Made by a program: the position numbers and the translations under genes
Shown here: positions 16,963 to 24,350 of the stretch, one piece after another
Position numbering within the stretch: the first letter of the stretch is position 1
Layout of the letters: each line of letters starts with the position of its first letter
Source of the DNA: an uncultured Pelagibacteraceae bacterium
Lineage (GTDB): Bacteria > Pseudomonadota > Alphaproteobacteria > Pelagibacterales > Pelagibacteraceae
NCBI GenBank assembly: GCA_902543295.1
Contig: CACBXW010000004.1
Location: forward strand, 62,001-126,000
Reading direction: 5' to 3'
DNA length: 64,000 bases
The notes under the pieces: generated by a model
Databases searched by the model: none
The model's input: the letters and a program-made list of their open reading frames with translations, nothing else
What the model was told of the DNA's origin: nothing

Positions 16963-17425
16963 GAGCTATTTTATAAAAATAAATAATATTTTCAAAATAA
17001 TGTTTATTGTAGCACTTTCTTTTTCATTTAATTCTAATGTTTTATCAGAAGAAAGCGCAAAAGACATTATAAAGAAAAGAAAGTCTTTATTCAGTCAAAA
17101 TTATAAACTAGCAAAAAGAATTAGTATTTTACTTAACGAAGTTGAAATTGAGGACTCAAAAAAACTGATGATTAGAATGAGTGATAATTATTTAGAATTA
17201 CTAAATTTATTTCCAGAAAATACAAAAGAGGGACACGGAACAGAGGCTTTACCAATTATTTGGGAAGAAAAAGATGAATTTAATGCTCTAATGAAAAAAT
17301 CATCTGATCAAATGATAAAGCTAGCTTCAATTATCGAAGACCAAGATGATTTTAGAGCAGCTTTGAAACAATATATGTGGTCGAGCTGTAAAGCTTGTCA
17401 TAGCAGATATAGGGCTCCACACTAA
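16961..17425 (+). CDS. Class II cytochrome c (c'-type)
   Basis: A 154-residue secreted protein. A signal peptide (hydrophobic ~12-26, ending near VLSEES) is followed by a four-helix-bundle-like sequence and the haem motif CKACH near the C-terminus, the mark of cytochrome c'. The preferred start, ATG 16961, overlaps the divergent b561 start in a shared CATG. An in-frame ATG at 17000 would still give a signal peptide and leave a 37-bp gap, so the start is uncertain. The stop overlaps the next cytochrome gene (TAATGA). Electron transfer or gas/nitric-oxide binding are family roles. Confidence 0.8.
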   Translation: MSYFIKINNIFKIMFIVALSFSFNSNVLSEESAKDIIKKRKSLFSQNYKLAKRISILLNEVEIEDSKKLMIRMSDNYLELLNLFPENTKEGHGTEALPIIWEEKDEFNALMKKSSDQMIKLASIIEDQDDFRAALKQYMWSSCKACHSRYRAPH

Positions 17426-17853
17426 TGAAAAAGTATTTTTTTATTTTTATTGTTTTATTTTATGCAGATACTGCTTTCTCTCATTCGCACTACCCCATAA
17501 CTAGAGATTCATTAGAAGCAATTAAAAATGGCAAGATATTATACAATCAATATTGTGTTTCTTGTCACCAAGCAAATTTAGCTGGAGCTACAAATTGGCA
17601 AGGTTTAGATGAAGATGGGCATAGAAAAGCACCCCCTTTAAATGGAACTGGTCATACTTGGCATCATACAGATGAGTTACTACATAGAATGATAAAGTAT
17701 GGATTTGCTAAATTGATAAAAAATTATGAAGGCAAGATGATGGGTTTTGGTGATAAAATAAGTGATGAAGGTATTGATAACATTCTTTCGTACATTAAAT
17801 CTTATTGGAAAGATGATATTTATGAATATCATTTAGAAATGAGCAAACAATGA
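17425..17853 (+). CDS. Mono-haem class I cytochrome c
   Basis: A 142-residue periplasmic protein with signal peptide (about 1-19, ending AFSHS). The haem motif is C44-V-S-C47-H48, and candidate axial Met residues sit in GKMMGFGDKIS near 110. The layout fits the cytochrome c family of accessory electron carriers. It overlaps both neighbours by a few bases, between the c' gene and a DUF4396 membrane gene, which implies translational coupling of all three. The specific partner oxidase or reductase is unknown. Confidence 0.85.
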   Translation: MKKYFFIFIVLFYADTAFSHSHYPITRDSLEAIKNGKILYNQYCVSCHQANLAGATNWQGLDEDGHRKAPPLNGTGHTWHHTDELLHRMIKYGFAKLIKNYEGKMMGFGDKISDEGIDNILSYIKSYWKDDIYEYHLEMSKQ

Positions 17854-18293
17854 GTTCAGAAGCAATTAATTTTAATTGGTCATGCAAGCATACTTGGAAA
17901 AGAAGCGCAAAAAATACTGCTTGGTGTTTACTAGGCTGTGCAATTGGTGACTTTGGAACTATATTGTATTTTCAGATAACAGGAATTCCCTGGCCTGTTT
18001 TAGCCATCATGACTTTAGCAATTATAAATGGTTTGATTACAAGTATTATTTTAGAAACTATAATTTTACTAAGACAAAAACTTGATTTTTCCAAAGCATT
18101 AAAGACTGCGCTTGGTATGAGCTTTATATCAATGGTCAGTATGGAAATAGCCATGAACCTCACAGATGTAATTTTAACAGGTGGAGCTATTTTAAATTGG
18201 TGGGTAGTACCAATAATGCTTTTAGTTGGATTTTTAACTCCATGGCCATACAATTATTGGAGATTAAAAAAATATAATATTGCTTGTCACTAA
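17850..18293 (+). CDS. DUF4396-type membrane protein
   Basis: A 147-residue protein with about four membrane helices. The N-terminal block NFNWSCKHTWKRSAKNTAWC and the closing WWVVPIMLLVGFLTPWPYNYW segment match what I recall of DUF4396, a family often near copper or cytochrome genes. Three cysteines cluster in the first 30 residues, possible metal ligands. It starts inside the stop of the cytochrome c gene (ATGA overlap). Function is unknown; membrane assembly or metal handling for the cytochromes is a guess from context. Confidence 0.65.
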   Translation: MSSEAINFNWSCKHTWKRSAKNTAWCLLGCAIGDFGTILYFQITGIPWPVLAIMTLAIINGLITSIILETIILLRQKLDFSKALKTALGMSFISMVSMEIAMNLTDVILTGGAILNWWVVPIMLLVGFLTPWPYNYWRLKKYNIACH

Positions 18294-18326
18294 AAACATC
18301 TCTATATCAAATTAAGACCTCAGATA

Positions 18327-19262
18327 ATGACTAAAGATTTAATAACAATTGATGGCCTTTCAAAGGTATACGATAATGGATTTAACGCTTTAAAAACTGT
18401 TAATCTAAATATAAAGCAAGGTGAAATTATTGCTATGCTTGGACCAAATGGAGCTGGCAAAACTACACTGATAAGTATTGTATGTGGTATAGTTAAACCA
18501 ACTTCTGGAGTAATTACAGTAGATGGTTTTGATATTATAAAAGATTATAGAGAAACAAGATCAAGAATAGGACTGGTCCCCCAAGAAATTTCACTAGAAC
18601 AATTTGAAACAGTTTTTAACAATGTTTCATATTCAAGAGGCTTATATGGAAAAAAGCCAAACCCCCAACATATAGAAAAAGTTCTAAAAGATTTTAGTTT
18701 ATGGGATAAAAAAGATTTAAGGTTAAATCAGCTTTCAGGAGGAATGAAAAGACGTGTAATGATAGCAAAAGCATTATCTCATGAACCTTCGATATTATTT
18801 CTTGATGAACCAACGGCAGGCGTAGATGTAGAATTGAGAAAAGATATGTGGAAAGTTGTAGAGGGATTAAGAAAAACTGGAGTAACCATAATTTTAACAA
18901 CACACTATATTGAAGAAGCAGAGGCAATCGCAGACCGAGTTGCTGTAATTAATCAAGGAGAAATTATTGTTGTTGATAATAAAATAGATTTATTAAAAAA
19001 GATGGGTCATAAAAAATTAACTATTGAGTTGCAGGATAAAGTCGAAAAAATTCCTTCAGAACTTGATGAATATAATCTATCAATCTCTAATGATAATTAT
19101 TCATTAATTTACAACTATAACTTACATGCTGAAAGAACAGGCATTACAAAGATGCTTCAAGATTTAAAAAATGCAGGTTTGAGGATGAGAGATTTAAAAA
19201 CAGAGCAAAATAATCTTGAAAAGATTTTTGTGACATTGGTAAAGGAAAATAATGAGGATTAA
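18327..19262 (+). CDS. ABC-2 type exporter ATPase
   Basis: A 311-residue ATPase of the multidrug/CcmA-like group. Walker A GPNGAGKTT is near 38-46, the signature LSGGMKRR near 138-145, Walker B ILFLDEPTAGVD near 156-167 and the switch His in THYIEEAE. The ~90 residues after the nucleotide-binding domain form the C-terminal extension usual in the YadG/DrrA group. It overlaps the permease gene by 11 bp. The exported substrate is unknown (lipid, drug or haem-related). Confidence 0.88.
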   Translation: MTKDLITIDGLSKVYDNGFNALKTVNLNIKQGEIIAMLGPNGAGKTTLISIVCGIVKPTSGVITVDGFDIIKDYRETRSRIGLVPQEISLEQFETVFNNVSYSRGLYGKKPNPQHIEKVLKDFSLWDKKDLRLNQLSGGMKRRVMIAKALSHEPSILFLDEPTAGVDVELRKDMWKVVEGLRKTGVTIILTTHYIEEAEAIADRVAVINQGEIIVVDNKIDLLKKMGHKKLTIELQDKVEKIPSELDEYNLSISNDNYSLIYNYNLHAERTGITKMLQDLKNAGLRMRDLKTEQNNLEKIFVTLVKENNED

Positions 19263-20019
19263 TTTTTACGCATTAAGAGCAATTTATTTTCATGAAATGG
19301 ATCGATTTAGAAGAACATTAATACAATCTCTTCTTTCTCCAGTTTTATCTACTTCATTATACTTTATAGTATTTGGCTCAGTCATTGGGGATTATGTACA
19401 AAAAATTGATGGCATTAGTTATGGCTCTTACATAGTTCCAGGATTATTGATGTTAACATTATTAACGCAATCTATCAGTAATACTTCTTTTGGAATTTTT
19501 TTTCCTAAATTTAATGGAACAATTTATGAAATTTTAGCAGCTCCAATTTCTACTGTAGAAATTGTAATTGCTTATGTTGGTGCAGGTGCAACTAAAACCT
19601 TAATTGTTGCTGCAGTAATTTTCTGCACTTCACTTTTCTTTGCAGAAGTAAATGTAAAGTTTCCTTTACTAATGATTTTCTTATTAATTCTAGTTGCTTT
19701 TACTTTTGCTTTATTTGGGTTTTTAATTGGACTTCTTAGTAAAAATTTCGAGCAAATGTCTATAATACCAACAATTGTCATAACACCAATGGTATTCTTA
19801 GGTGGAAGTTTGTATTCGCTAGATATGCTTCCAAGTTTCTGGCAAACAGTCACTTATTTTAATCCTGTTGTATATTTAATTAATGGGCTGAGGTTTGCAT
19901 TTTATGGAGTTTCTGATTTTGATATTTGGATAAGTATTTCAACAATGTTTATATTTTTAATTGTATGTGTAACTCTTGTCTCAATTATACTTAAAAAAGG
20001 TTATAATATAAAAAATTAA
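19252..20019 (+). CDS. ABC-2 type exporter permease
   Basis: A 255-residue membrane protein with six predicted helices, typical of ABC-2 permeases of the YadH type. The family pattern SLYSLDMLPSFWQTVTYFNP near 185-204, just before the last helices, is diagnostic. It pairs with the ATPase whose 3' end it overlaps, forming one exporter. Nothing in the sequence indicates the substrate. Confidence 0.87.
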   Translation: MRINFYALRAIYFHEMDRFRRTLIQSLLSPVLSTSLYFIVFGSVIGDYVQKIDGISYGSYIVPGLLMLTLLTQSISNTSFGIFFPKFNGTIYEILAAPISTVEIVIAYVGAGATKTLIVAAVIFCTSLFFAEVNVKFPLLMIFLLILVAFTFALFGFLIGLLSKNFEQMSIIPTIVITPMVFLGGSLYSLDMLPSFWQTVTYFNPVVYLINGLRFAFYGVSDFDIWISISTMFIFLIVCVTLVSIILKKGYNIKN

Positions 20020-20020
20020 T

Positions 20021-20188
20021 TTGACTGTTGACCAGATAATTCCTGCAATATTTTTAATATTAGTCTTAATATTAGTTCTACCTAATTTTCTCAGATCAAA
20101 CTCAAATATTAAACAATTGATATCTAATTTTTCAATTTGGATAATAATTATACTTGTTATATTTGGATTGATGTATTTTTTGATGTAA
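20021..20188 (+). CDS. Putative two-helix membrane micro-protein (TTG start)
   Basis: Starting at TTG 20021, one base after the permease stop, an open frame encodes 55 residues. A hydrophobic helix (about 6-22), a polar linker with NFLRSNSNIKQ, and a second helix (about 38-55) ending LMYFLM are visible. Position right behind the exporter and the clean two-helix pattern support a real gene. There is no strong ribosome binding site and AT-rich DNA readily gives hydrophobic frames, so this is tentative. Confidence 0.4.
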   Translation: MTVDQIIPAIFLILVLILVLPNFLRSNSNIKQLISNFSIWIIIILVIFGLMYFLM

Positions 20189-20196
20189 ATAGATTT

Positions 20197-20361
20197 ATGA
20201 TTAAATTTATTCTTCCAGCAGTACTATTAATTTTAATTATTATTTTCTGGGAAAAAATTAATGAATTTTTATTAAGCAAATTTAAAATTAAACTCAATTA
20301 CATAGCTGTCATCATATTAGTTTTAATATTAGTGGTTTTATCTTTATTACTATATTTCTAA
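20197..20361 (+). CDS. Putative two-helix membrane micro-protein
   Basis: From ATG 20197, 9 bp after the previous frame, 54 residues encode two hydrophobic helices (about 2-17 and 34-54) with a charged middle (WEKINEFLLSKFKIK). The layout mirrors the preceding 55-residue frame. A longer reading from 20137 would overlap the upstream frame, so the later ATG is preferred. It ends 6 bp before the TauE-like gene. No family is recognised. Confidence 0.4.
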   Translation: MIKFILPAVLLILIIIFWEKINEFLLSKFKIKLNYIAVIILVLILVVLSLLLYF

Positions 20362-20367
20362 TTTATA

Positions 20368-21111
20368 ATGGAGATAAATTTATTATTCTTTGTTAGCGTT
20401 GTTCCAGCTATCGTATTATATGGAATTGCTAAATCAGGTTTAGGTGGATCAATATCACTAATTTCAGTTCCATTAATGACAGCAGTAATGCCATTGAATC
20501 AAGCGCTTGCAATCATTTTACCAATATTAATTTTTTCAGACATTATTGCAGTTTATAGATTTAGACGAGAGTTTGATTTTGGAACACTTAAATTAATAGT
20601 TCCATTTGCAGCTATTGGAATAATAATTGGATCATTTACTTTTACTTATTTTTCTGAGGATTTGCTTAAGTTAATTGTTGGAATAATGGGTTTTTTATTT
20701 TCTGGTCATTATTTTTTATTTAAAAAAGAAAAAACTATACCAGCAAAAAAAAACTTTTTTAAAGGTGCTATTTGTTCATCTATTGCTGGTTTTTCAAGTT
20801 TTTGTGTTCATGCGGGAGGAACTCCAACAAGTCTTTACTTGCTTCCCCTAAGAATGAAAAAAGAAATTTATGTTGGTACAAGAATTATTTTTTTTAGTTG
20901 TGTAAATCTAATTAAGCTTCCTCTGTATGTTTATTTATCTATGATGAATTTTGATACTTTATATCAATCAGTTACTCTCTTTCCTTTAGCGCTTATTGGA
21001 ATATTTATAGGTTATAAATTACTTAAAATAATTGAGGAAAATTTATTTTATAATATCATTTACGCTTTAATTCTTGTTAGTAGTGCTAAGTTAATAATTG
21101 ATTTCATTTAA
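20368..21111 (+). CDS. TauE/SafE family anion exporter (short form)
   Basis: A 247-residue membrane protein with about eight helices. The first repeat has the AKSGLGGSISLISVPLMT motif near 22-39, and the second repeat's equivalent reads IAGFSSFCVHAGGTPTSLYLLP near 138-159. TauE/SafE proteins export sulfite, sulfoacetate or related anions. It is one of two family members in this window; the other (39211-40296) sits in the sulfonate core. Here the neighbour is the TPP-controlled symporter, so the substrate is open. Confidence 0.82.
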   Translation: MEINLLFFVSVVPAIVLYGIAKSGLGGSISLISVPLMTAVMPLNQALAIILPILIFSDIIAVYRFRREFDFGTLKLIVPFAAIGIIIGSFTFTYFSEDLLKLIVGIMGFLFSGHYFLFKKEKTIPAKKNFFKGAICSSIAGFSSFCVHAGGTPTSLYLLPLRMKKEIYVGTRIIFFSCVNLIKLPLYVYLSMMNFDTLYQSVTLFPLALIGIFIGYKLLKIIEENLFYNIIYALILVSSAKLIIDFI

Positions 21112-21116
21112 TCTTT

Positions 21117-21180
21117 GAATTAAGTTGTAAATGGGGTGCCAGAAGGCTGAGAAATACCCTTAGAACCTGTCCGGTAATTC
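21117..21180 (+). promoter_or_regulatory. TPP (thi-box) riboswitch
   Basis: The element carries the conserved thi-box core: GGGGTGCC at 21133-21140, GGCTGAGA at 21145-21152, then ATACCC, AGAACCTG and the closing strand. The P1 helix is GAATT (21117-21121) with AATTC (21176-21180). The symporter ATG lies only 11 bp after it with an AGAAAGGGA ribosome binding site in between. There is no room for a transcription terminator, so thiamine pyrophosphate most likely blocks translation initiation. Confidence 0.93.
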
Positions 21181-21191
21181 AGAAAGGGAAA

Positions 21192-22622
21192 ATGAATAAT
21201 TTAAATATAATCAATCAATCATCAGCAATAATATTAATTATTTCAATTTCTTTGATATTTGTTTTTGTTGGAATTTATTTTTCAAAAAAATTTAAAGGAC
21301 TTAATAATTATTTAGTTGCAAACCGTTCGATTGGAACTTTATCCTTAACAACAAGTCTTGTTGCTTCAGCACTTGGTGCTTGGATTTTATTTGGACCCGC
21401 ATCAGCAGCAACATGGGGAGGAATTGGTGCAGTGATTGGTTATTCACTAGGAACTGCATTTCCACTCTTTATTTTAATTTACCTTGGTAAAAAATTTAGA
21501 ACTAGTTATCCGCAAGGCAAAAGTATTATTGAAATTATAAGATTAAGATTTGGACCAAATCTTTATAAACTTATTTTAGTTTTTTCCATTTTTTACATGA
21601 CAATATTTTTAATTGCTGAAGTTACTGCTGTAGCTTTTTTAATTAATTACATATCTGGCACTGAATTGTGGATTACCTCTTTAATAGTAATATCATGTTC
21701 GTTACTTTACACATTATATGGAGGGTTAAGAGCATCCTTAATCACAGATAATATTCAATTTTTTGTATTTACAGCTCTTTTAATAATTAGTTTAATTTTT
21801 ATTACCTCAATTGAAACAAACGAATTTAACTTTGAAATTATTAAAAATAATAATCCGCATTTGTTAAGTTTTAGTTATCTCCCAAATTATACTGCTGGTT
21901 TAACTTTCTTTATTGCTGTAGCTGCAACTAATCTTTTTCATCAAGGTAATTGGCAGAGAGTTTATGCTGCAAAAAATTACGAAGTTTTAAAAAAAAGTTT
22001 AATATTTTCATTTTTAATAATATTACCAATAGTCTTTTTTATGGGATTTAGTGGTTTAGTGGCTGTCTCTCAAGATACTAATGTAATACCTGATCTTGCA
22101 TTTTTCTCAATTTTATTAAAAGAAAATTTAATAATATTTTCAGTCATTGTAATAATTTTAGCTATCTCTTTAACAATAAGTAGTATCGATACTTTAATAA
22201 ATGCTATTTCAAGTTTGGTAATAGTCGATGTAGATAAAGTATTAAATTTAAAAAATAATCATTTAAATATCTCAAAAAAATTTGTTATTTTTCTTTCAGT
22301 CATAGCTTTTTTTGTTGCATCAAAAGGATTTAGTATTCTTTATTTATTCTTAATAGCAGATTTATTTTGTTGTTCGGCTGTTCTAAGTGTTTTTTATACT
22401 TTTTATTCAAAATCTTATGATGAAAAAAATGCTTATGTTTCTATATTAATAGGATTAATTGCAGGACTATTATTTTTTCCAAGTCCTGATTTTTCTAAAT
22501 CAATACTATTTGGCATAATTTTGCCAATGGATTTAGCACCATCGTATATTTCTCAATCTCTTTTGTTTTGTTCATTTATTGCGGCAACTTTATCACCAAT
22601 AATTGCATGGAAATTGAAATAA
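21192..22622 (+). CDS. thiV: Sodium:solute symporter under TPP riboswitch, thiamine-precursor transporter
   Basis: A 476-residue member of the sodium:solute symporter (SSS) family with about thirteen helices. The SSS pattern LVASALGAWILFGPASAATW lies near 56-75, and a Gly/Ser-rich segment follows YTLYGGLRASLITDNIQ. The TPP riboswitch directly upstream shows that its job is in thiamine supply. In SAR11 the same arrangement was named thiV and proposed to import the pyrimidine precursor (HMP) that these cells cannot make. The substrate is thus inferred from riboswitch and known biology. Confidence 0.88.
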   Translation: MNNLNIINQSSAIILIISISLIFVFVGIYFSKKFKGLNNYLVANRSIGTLSLTTSLVASALGAWILFGPASAATWGGIGAVIGYSLGTAFPLFILIYLGKKFRTSYPQGKSIIEIIRLRFGPNLYKLILVFSIFYMTIFLIAEVTAVAFLINYISGTELWITSLIVISCSLLYTLYGGLRASLITDNIQFFVFTALLIISLIFITSIETNEFNFEIIKNNNPHLLSFSYLPNYTAGLTFFIAVAATNLFHQGNWQRVYAAKNYEVLKKSLIFSFLIILPIVFFMGFSGLVAVSQDTNVIPDLAFFSILLKENLIIFSVIVIILAISLTISSIDTLINAISSLVIVDVDKVLNLKNNHLNISKKFVIFLSVIAFFVASKGFSILYLFLIADLFCCSAVLSVFYTFYSKSYDEKNAYVSILIGLIAGLLFFPSPDFSKSILFGIILPMDLAPSYISQSLLFCSFIAATLSPIIAWKLK

Positions 22623-22663
22623 TTGATGTTTATTAAAAACCTAATTATTGTATAATTTAATAA

Positions 22664-23773
22664 ATGCTCAATTTTATATTACCATTTATTATATTAATTG
22701 TTGTTGTTGTTTTCATTCATGAATATGGACATTATTATTTTGCAAAAAGATATGGTGTTGGTGTAACAGACTTTTCGATAGGTTTTGGTCGAGAATTATT
22801 TGGATGGAACGATAAATCAGGGACAAGATGGAAAGTTTGTTGGATACCACTAGGCGGTTATGTAAAATTTTTCGGAGATAGGAATGTATTTTCACAAGCA
22901 GATCAAGAGGAACTACTAAAAAAATATAGCAAAGAAGACCAACATAAATTGTTTGTAACAAAACCTCTTTACCAAAGAGCATTAATTGTTGCTGGAGGAC
23001 CATTGGCTAATTTTATATTAGCTTTAGTCATTTTTACTTTCATATACATGTTTGCAGGTAAAGATTTTACACCAGCTGTAATTGATGAAGTATTAAAAGA
23101 TAGTCCAGCAGAAGTTGCTGGTATGCAAAAAAATGATGTTATTATTGAAATAGATAATACAAAAGTTGAGAGTATTCTTGATGTTTCTAAATTAATAACA
23201 ATGTCAACATCAGAATTTATCGATTTTAAAGTTTCAAGATATGACCAGGAGATAATTTTAAAAGTTAAACCAAATTTTGTTGATAGCGTTGATGAATTAG
23301 GAAACAAATTAAAGAAAAGGATGGTAGGTATTAAACTTAGTCCTTATAACAATCAAATAACACACAAAAAACTTGGACCTGCACAAGCTTTACTTCAATC
23401 ATTTAATGAAGTTTATTTTGTAACAACTTCATCACTTAAATATCTTGGATCAATGTTTACAGGGGCAGGGGACAGTTCTCAATTGGGTGGTCCAATTAGA
23501 ATTGCTAAAATTTCTGGCCAAGTTGCAGAATTTGGAATTATACCTTTTGTCAGTATGATGGCATATATTTCTATAAGTTTAGGACTAATTAACTTATTTC
23601 CTATACCTTTATTAGATGGAGGACATTTGATGTTTTATGCATTTGAAAAAGTATTAGGTCGTCCTTTAAGTCAAAAAACACAGGAAGGTTTTTTTCGAAT
23701 CGGAATGTTTTTGTTGTTATCTTTGATGTTTTTCGCAACATTTAACGACCTTAAAGATTTAGGCTTATTTTAA
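22664..23773 (+). CDS. rseP: RIP zinc metalloprotease RseP (site-2 protease)
   Basis: A 369-residue intramembrane protease. The zinc motif HEYGH is at 19-23 in the first helix, the PDZ domain lies about 125-205 (DEVLKDSPAEVAGMQKNDVI), and the third zinc ligand sits in the PLLDGGHLM motif near 318-326. It cleaves membrane-bound anti-sigma factors and clears signal-peptide remnants. Only one PDZ domain is apparent versus two in E. coli RseP, which is common outside gammaproteobacteria. The usual lpx/bamA partners are absent. Confidence 0.93.
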   Translation: MLNFILPFIILIVVVVFIHEYGHYYFAKRYGVGVTDFSIGFGRELFGWNDKSGTRWKVCWIPLGGYVKFFGDRNVFSQADQEELLKKYSKEDQHKLFVTKPLYQRALIVAGGPLANFILALVIFTFIYMFAGKDFTPAVIDEVLKDSPAEVAGMQKNDVIIEIDNTKVESILDVSKLITMSTSEFIDFKVSRYDQEIILKVKPNFVDSVDELGNKLKKRMVGIKLSPYNNQITHKKLGPAQALLQSFNEVYFVTTSSLKYLGSMFTGAGDSSQLGGPIRIAKISGQVAEFGIIPFVSMMAYISISLGLINLFPIPLLDGGHLMFYAFEKVLGRPLSQKTQEGFFRIGMFLLLSLMFFATFNDLKDLGLF

Positions 23774-23925
23774 GGCTTTTTTAATAGCTAAAAAAACATT
23801 GGATTTATTGACTTTTTTTACCACTATATATTGTTGTTCAAAAAAAAATATATACTAAAAAAAAGCTTGAATTATCAATGATTTTGTTAAGTATAGTTTC
23901 ATAAACCTTTAAAACCGGAGCTAAA

Positions 23926-24201
23926 ATGAACAAAAAACAATTAGTAGCAAAGCTAGCTGGTTCGTTAAATCAAAGTAAAGCTGATGCAGAGCGTACTTTT
24001 GATACTATTACGAATACTATACTAGATGCGTTGAAAAACGACGATTCTGTAAAGATTGCAGGTTTTGGTACATATAAAGTGGCTAAAAGAAAAGCCCGAA
24101 TTGGACGTAATCCAAGAACTGGAGAGCAAATCCAAATCGCTGCTTCTCAAAAGGTAAAGTTTTTACCTGCTAAAGCACTTAAAGAAGTATTTAACAAGTA
24201 A
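23926..24201 (+). CDS. hup: DNA-binding protein HU
   Basis: A 91-residue histone-like protein of standard length. It has the MNKKQLVAKLA start, the GFGTYKVAKRKARIGRNPRTG segment forming the DNA-binding arm (about 46-66), and a C-terminus VKFLPAKALKEVFNK. It bends and compacts DNA. A GGAG ribosome binding site precedes the ATG, and a strong intrinsic terminator follows, so it is a single-gene transcription unit. Confidence 0.95.
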   Translation: MNKKQLVAKLAGSLNQSKADAERTFDTITNTILDALKNDDSVKIAGFGTYKVAKRKARIGRNPRTGEQIQIAASQKVKFLPAKALKEVFNK

Positions 24202-24210
24202 ATCTCATTT

Positions 24211-24257
24211 AACAGCCTTTATTAGGAATGGTAAAATTCTTAATAAAGGCTGTTTCT
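24211..24257 (+). terminator. Intrinsic terminator after HU gene
   Basis: A perfect 14-bp inverted repeat (24211-24224 with 24241-24254) encloses a 16-base loop and ends in TGTTTCT. It starts 9 bp after the HU stop. The T-run is short, but stem strength and position fit a terminator. Confidence 0.75.
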
Positions 24258-24324
24258 ACATGCAAAAACTGCATATCTATTTTTAACAACAATCATTAGT
24301 TTTTATTTTTTTTAAAATTATAAG

Positions 24325-24350
24325 AACCTCTTTTTAACAATGGAGGTTAA
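24325..24350 (+). promoter_or_regulatory. Hairpin occluding the ribosome binding site of the ammonium transporter
   Basis: AACCTC at 24325-24330 is perfectly complementary to GAGGTT at 24343-24348, the Shine-Dalgarno sequence of amt (ATG at 24351). The loop is about 12 bases. If it forms, the ribosome site is buried, offering a switch point for an RNA or protein. The fold is visible; regulation is inference. Confidence 0.45.
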
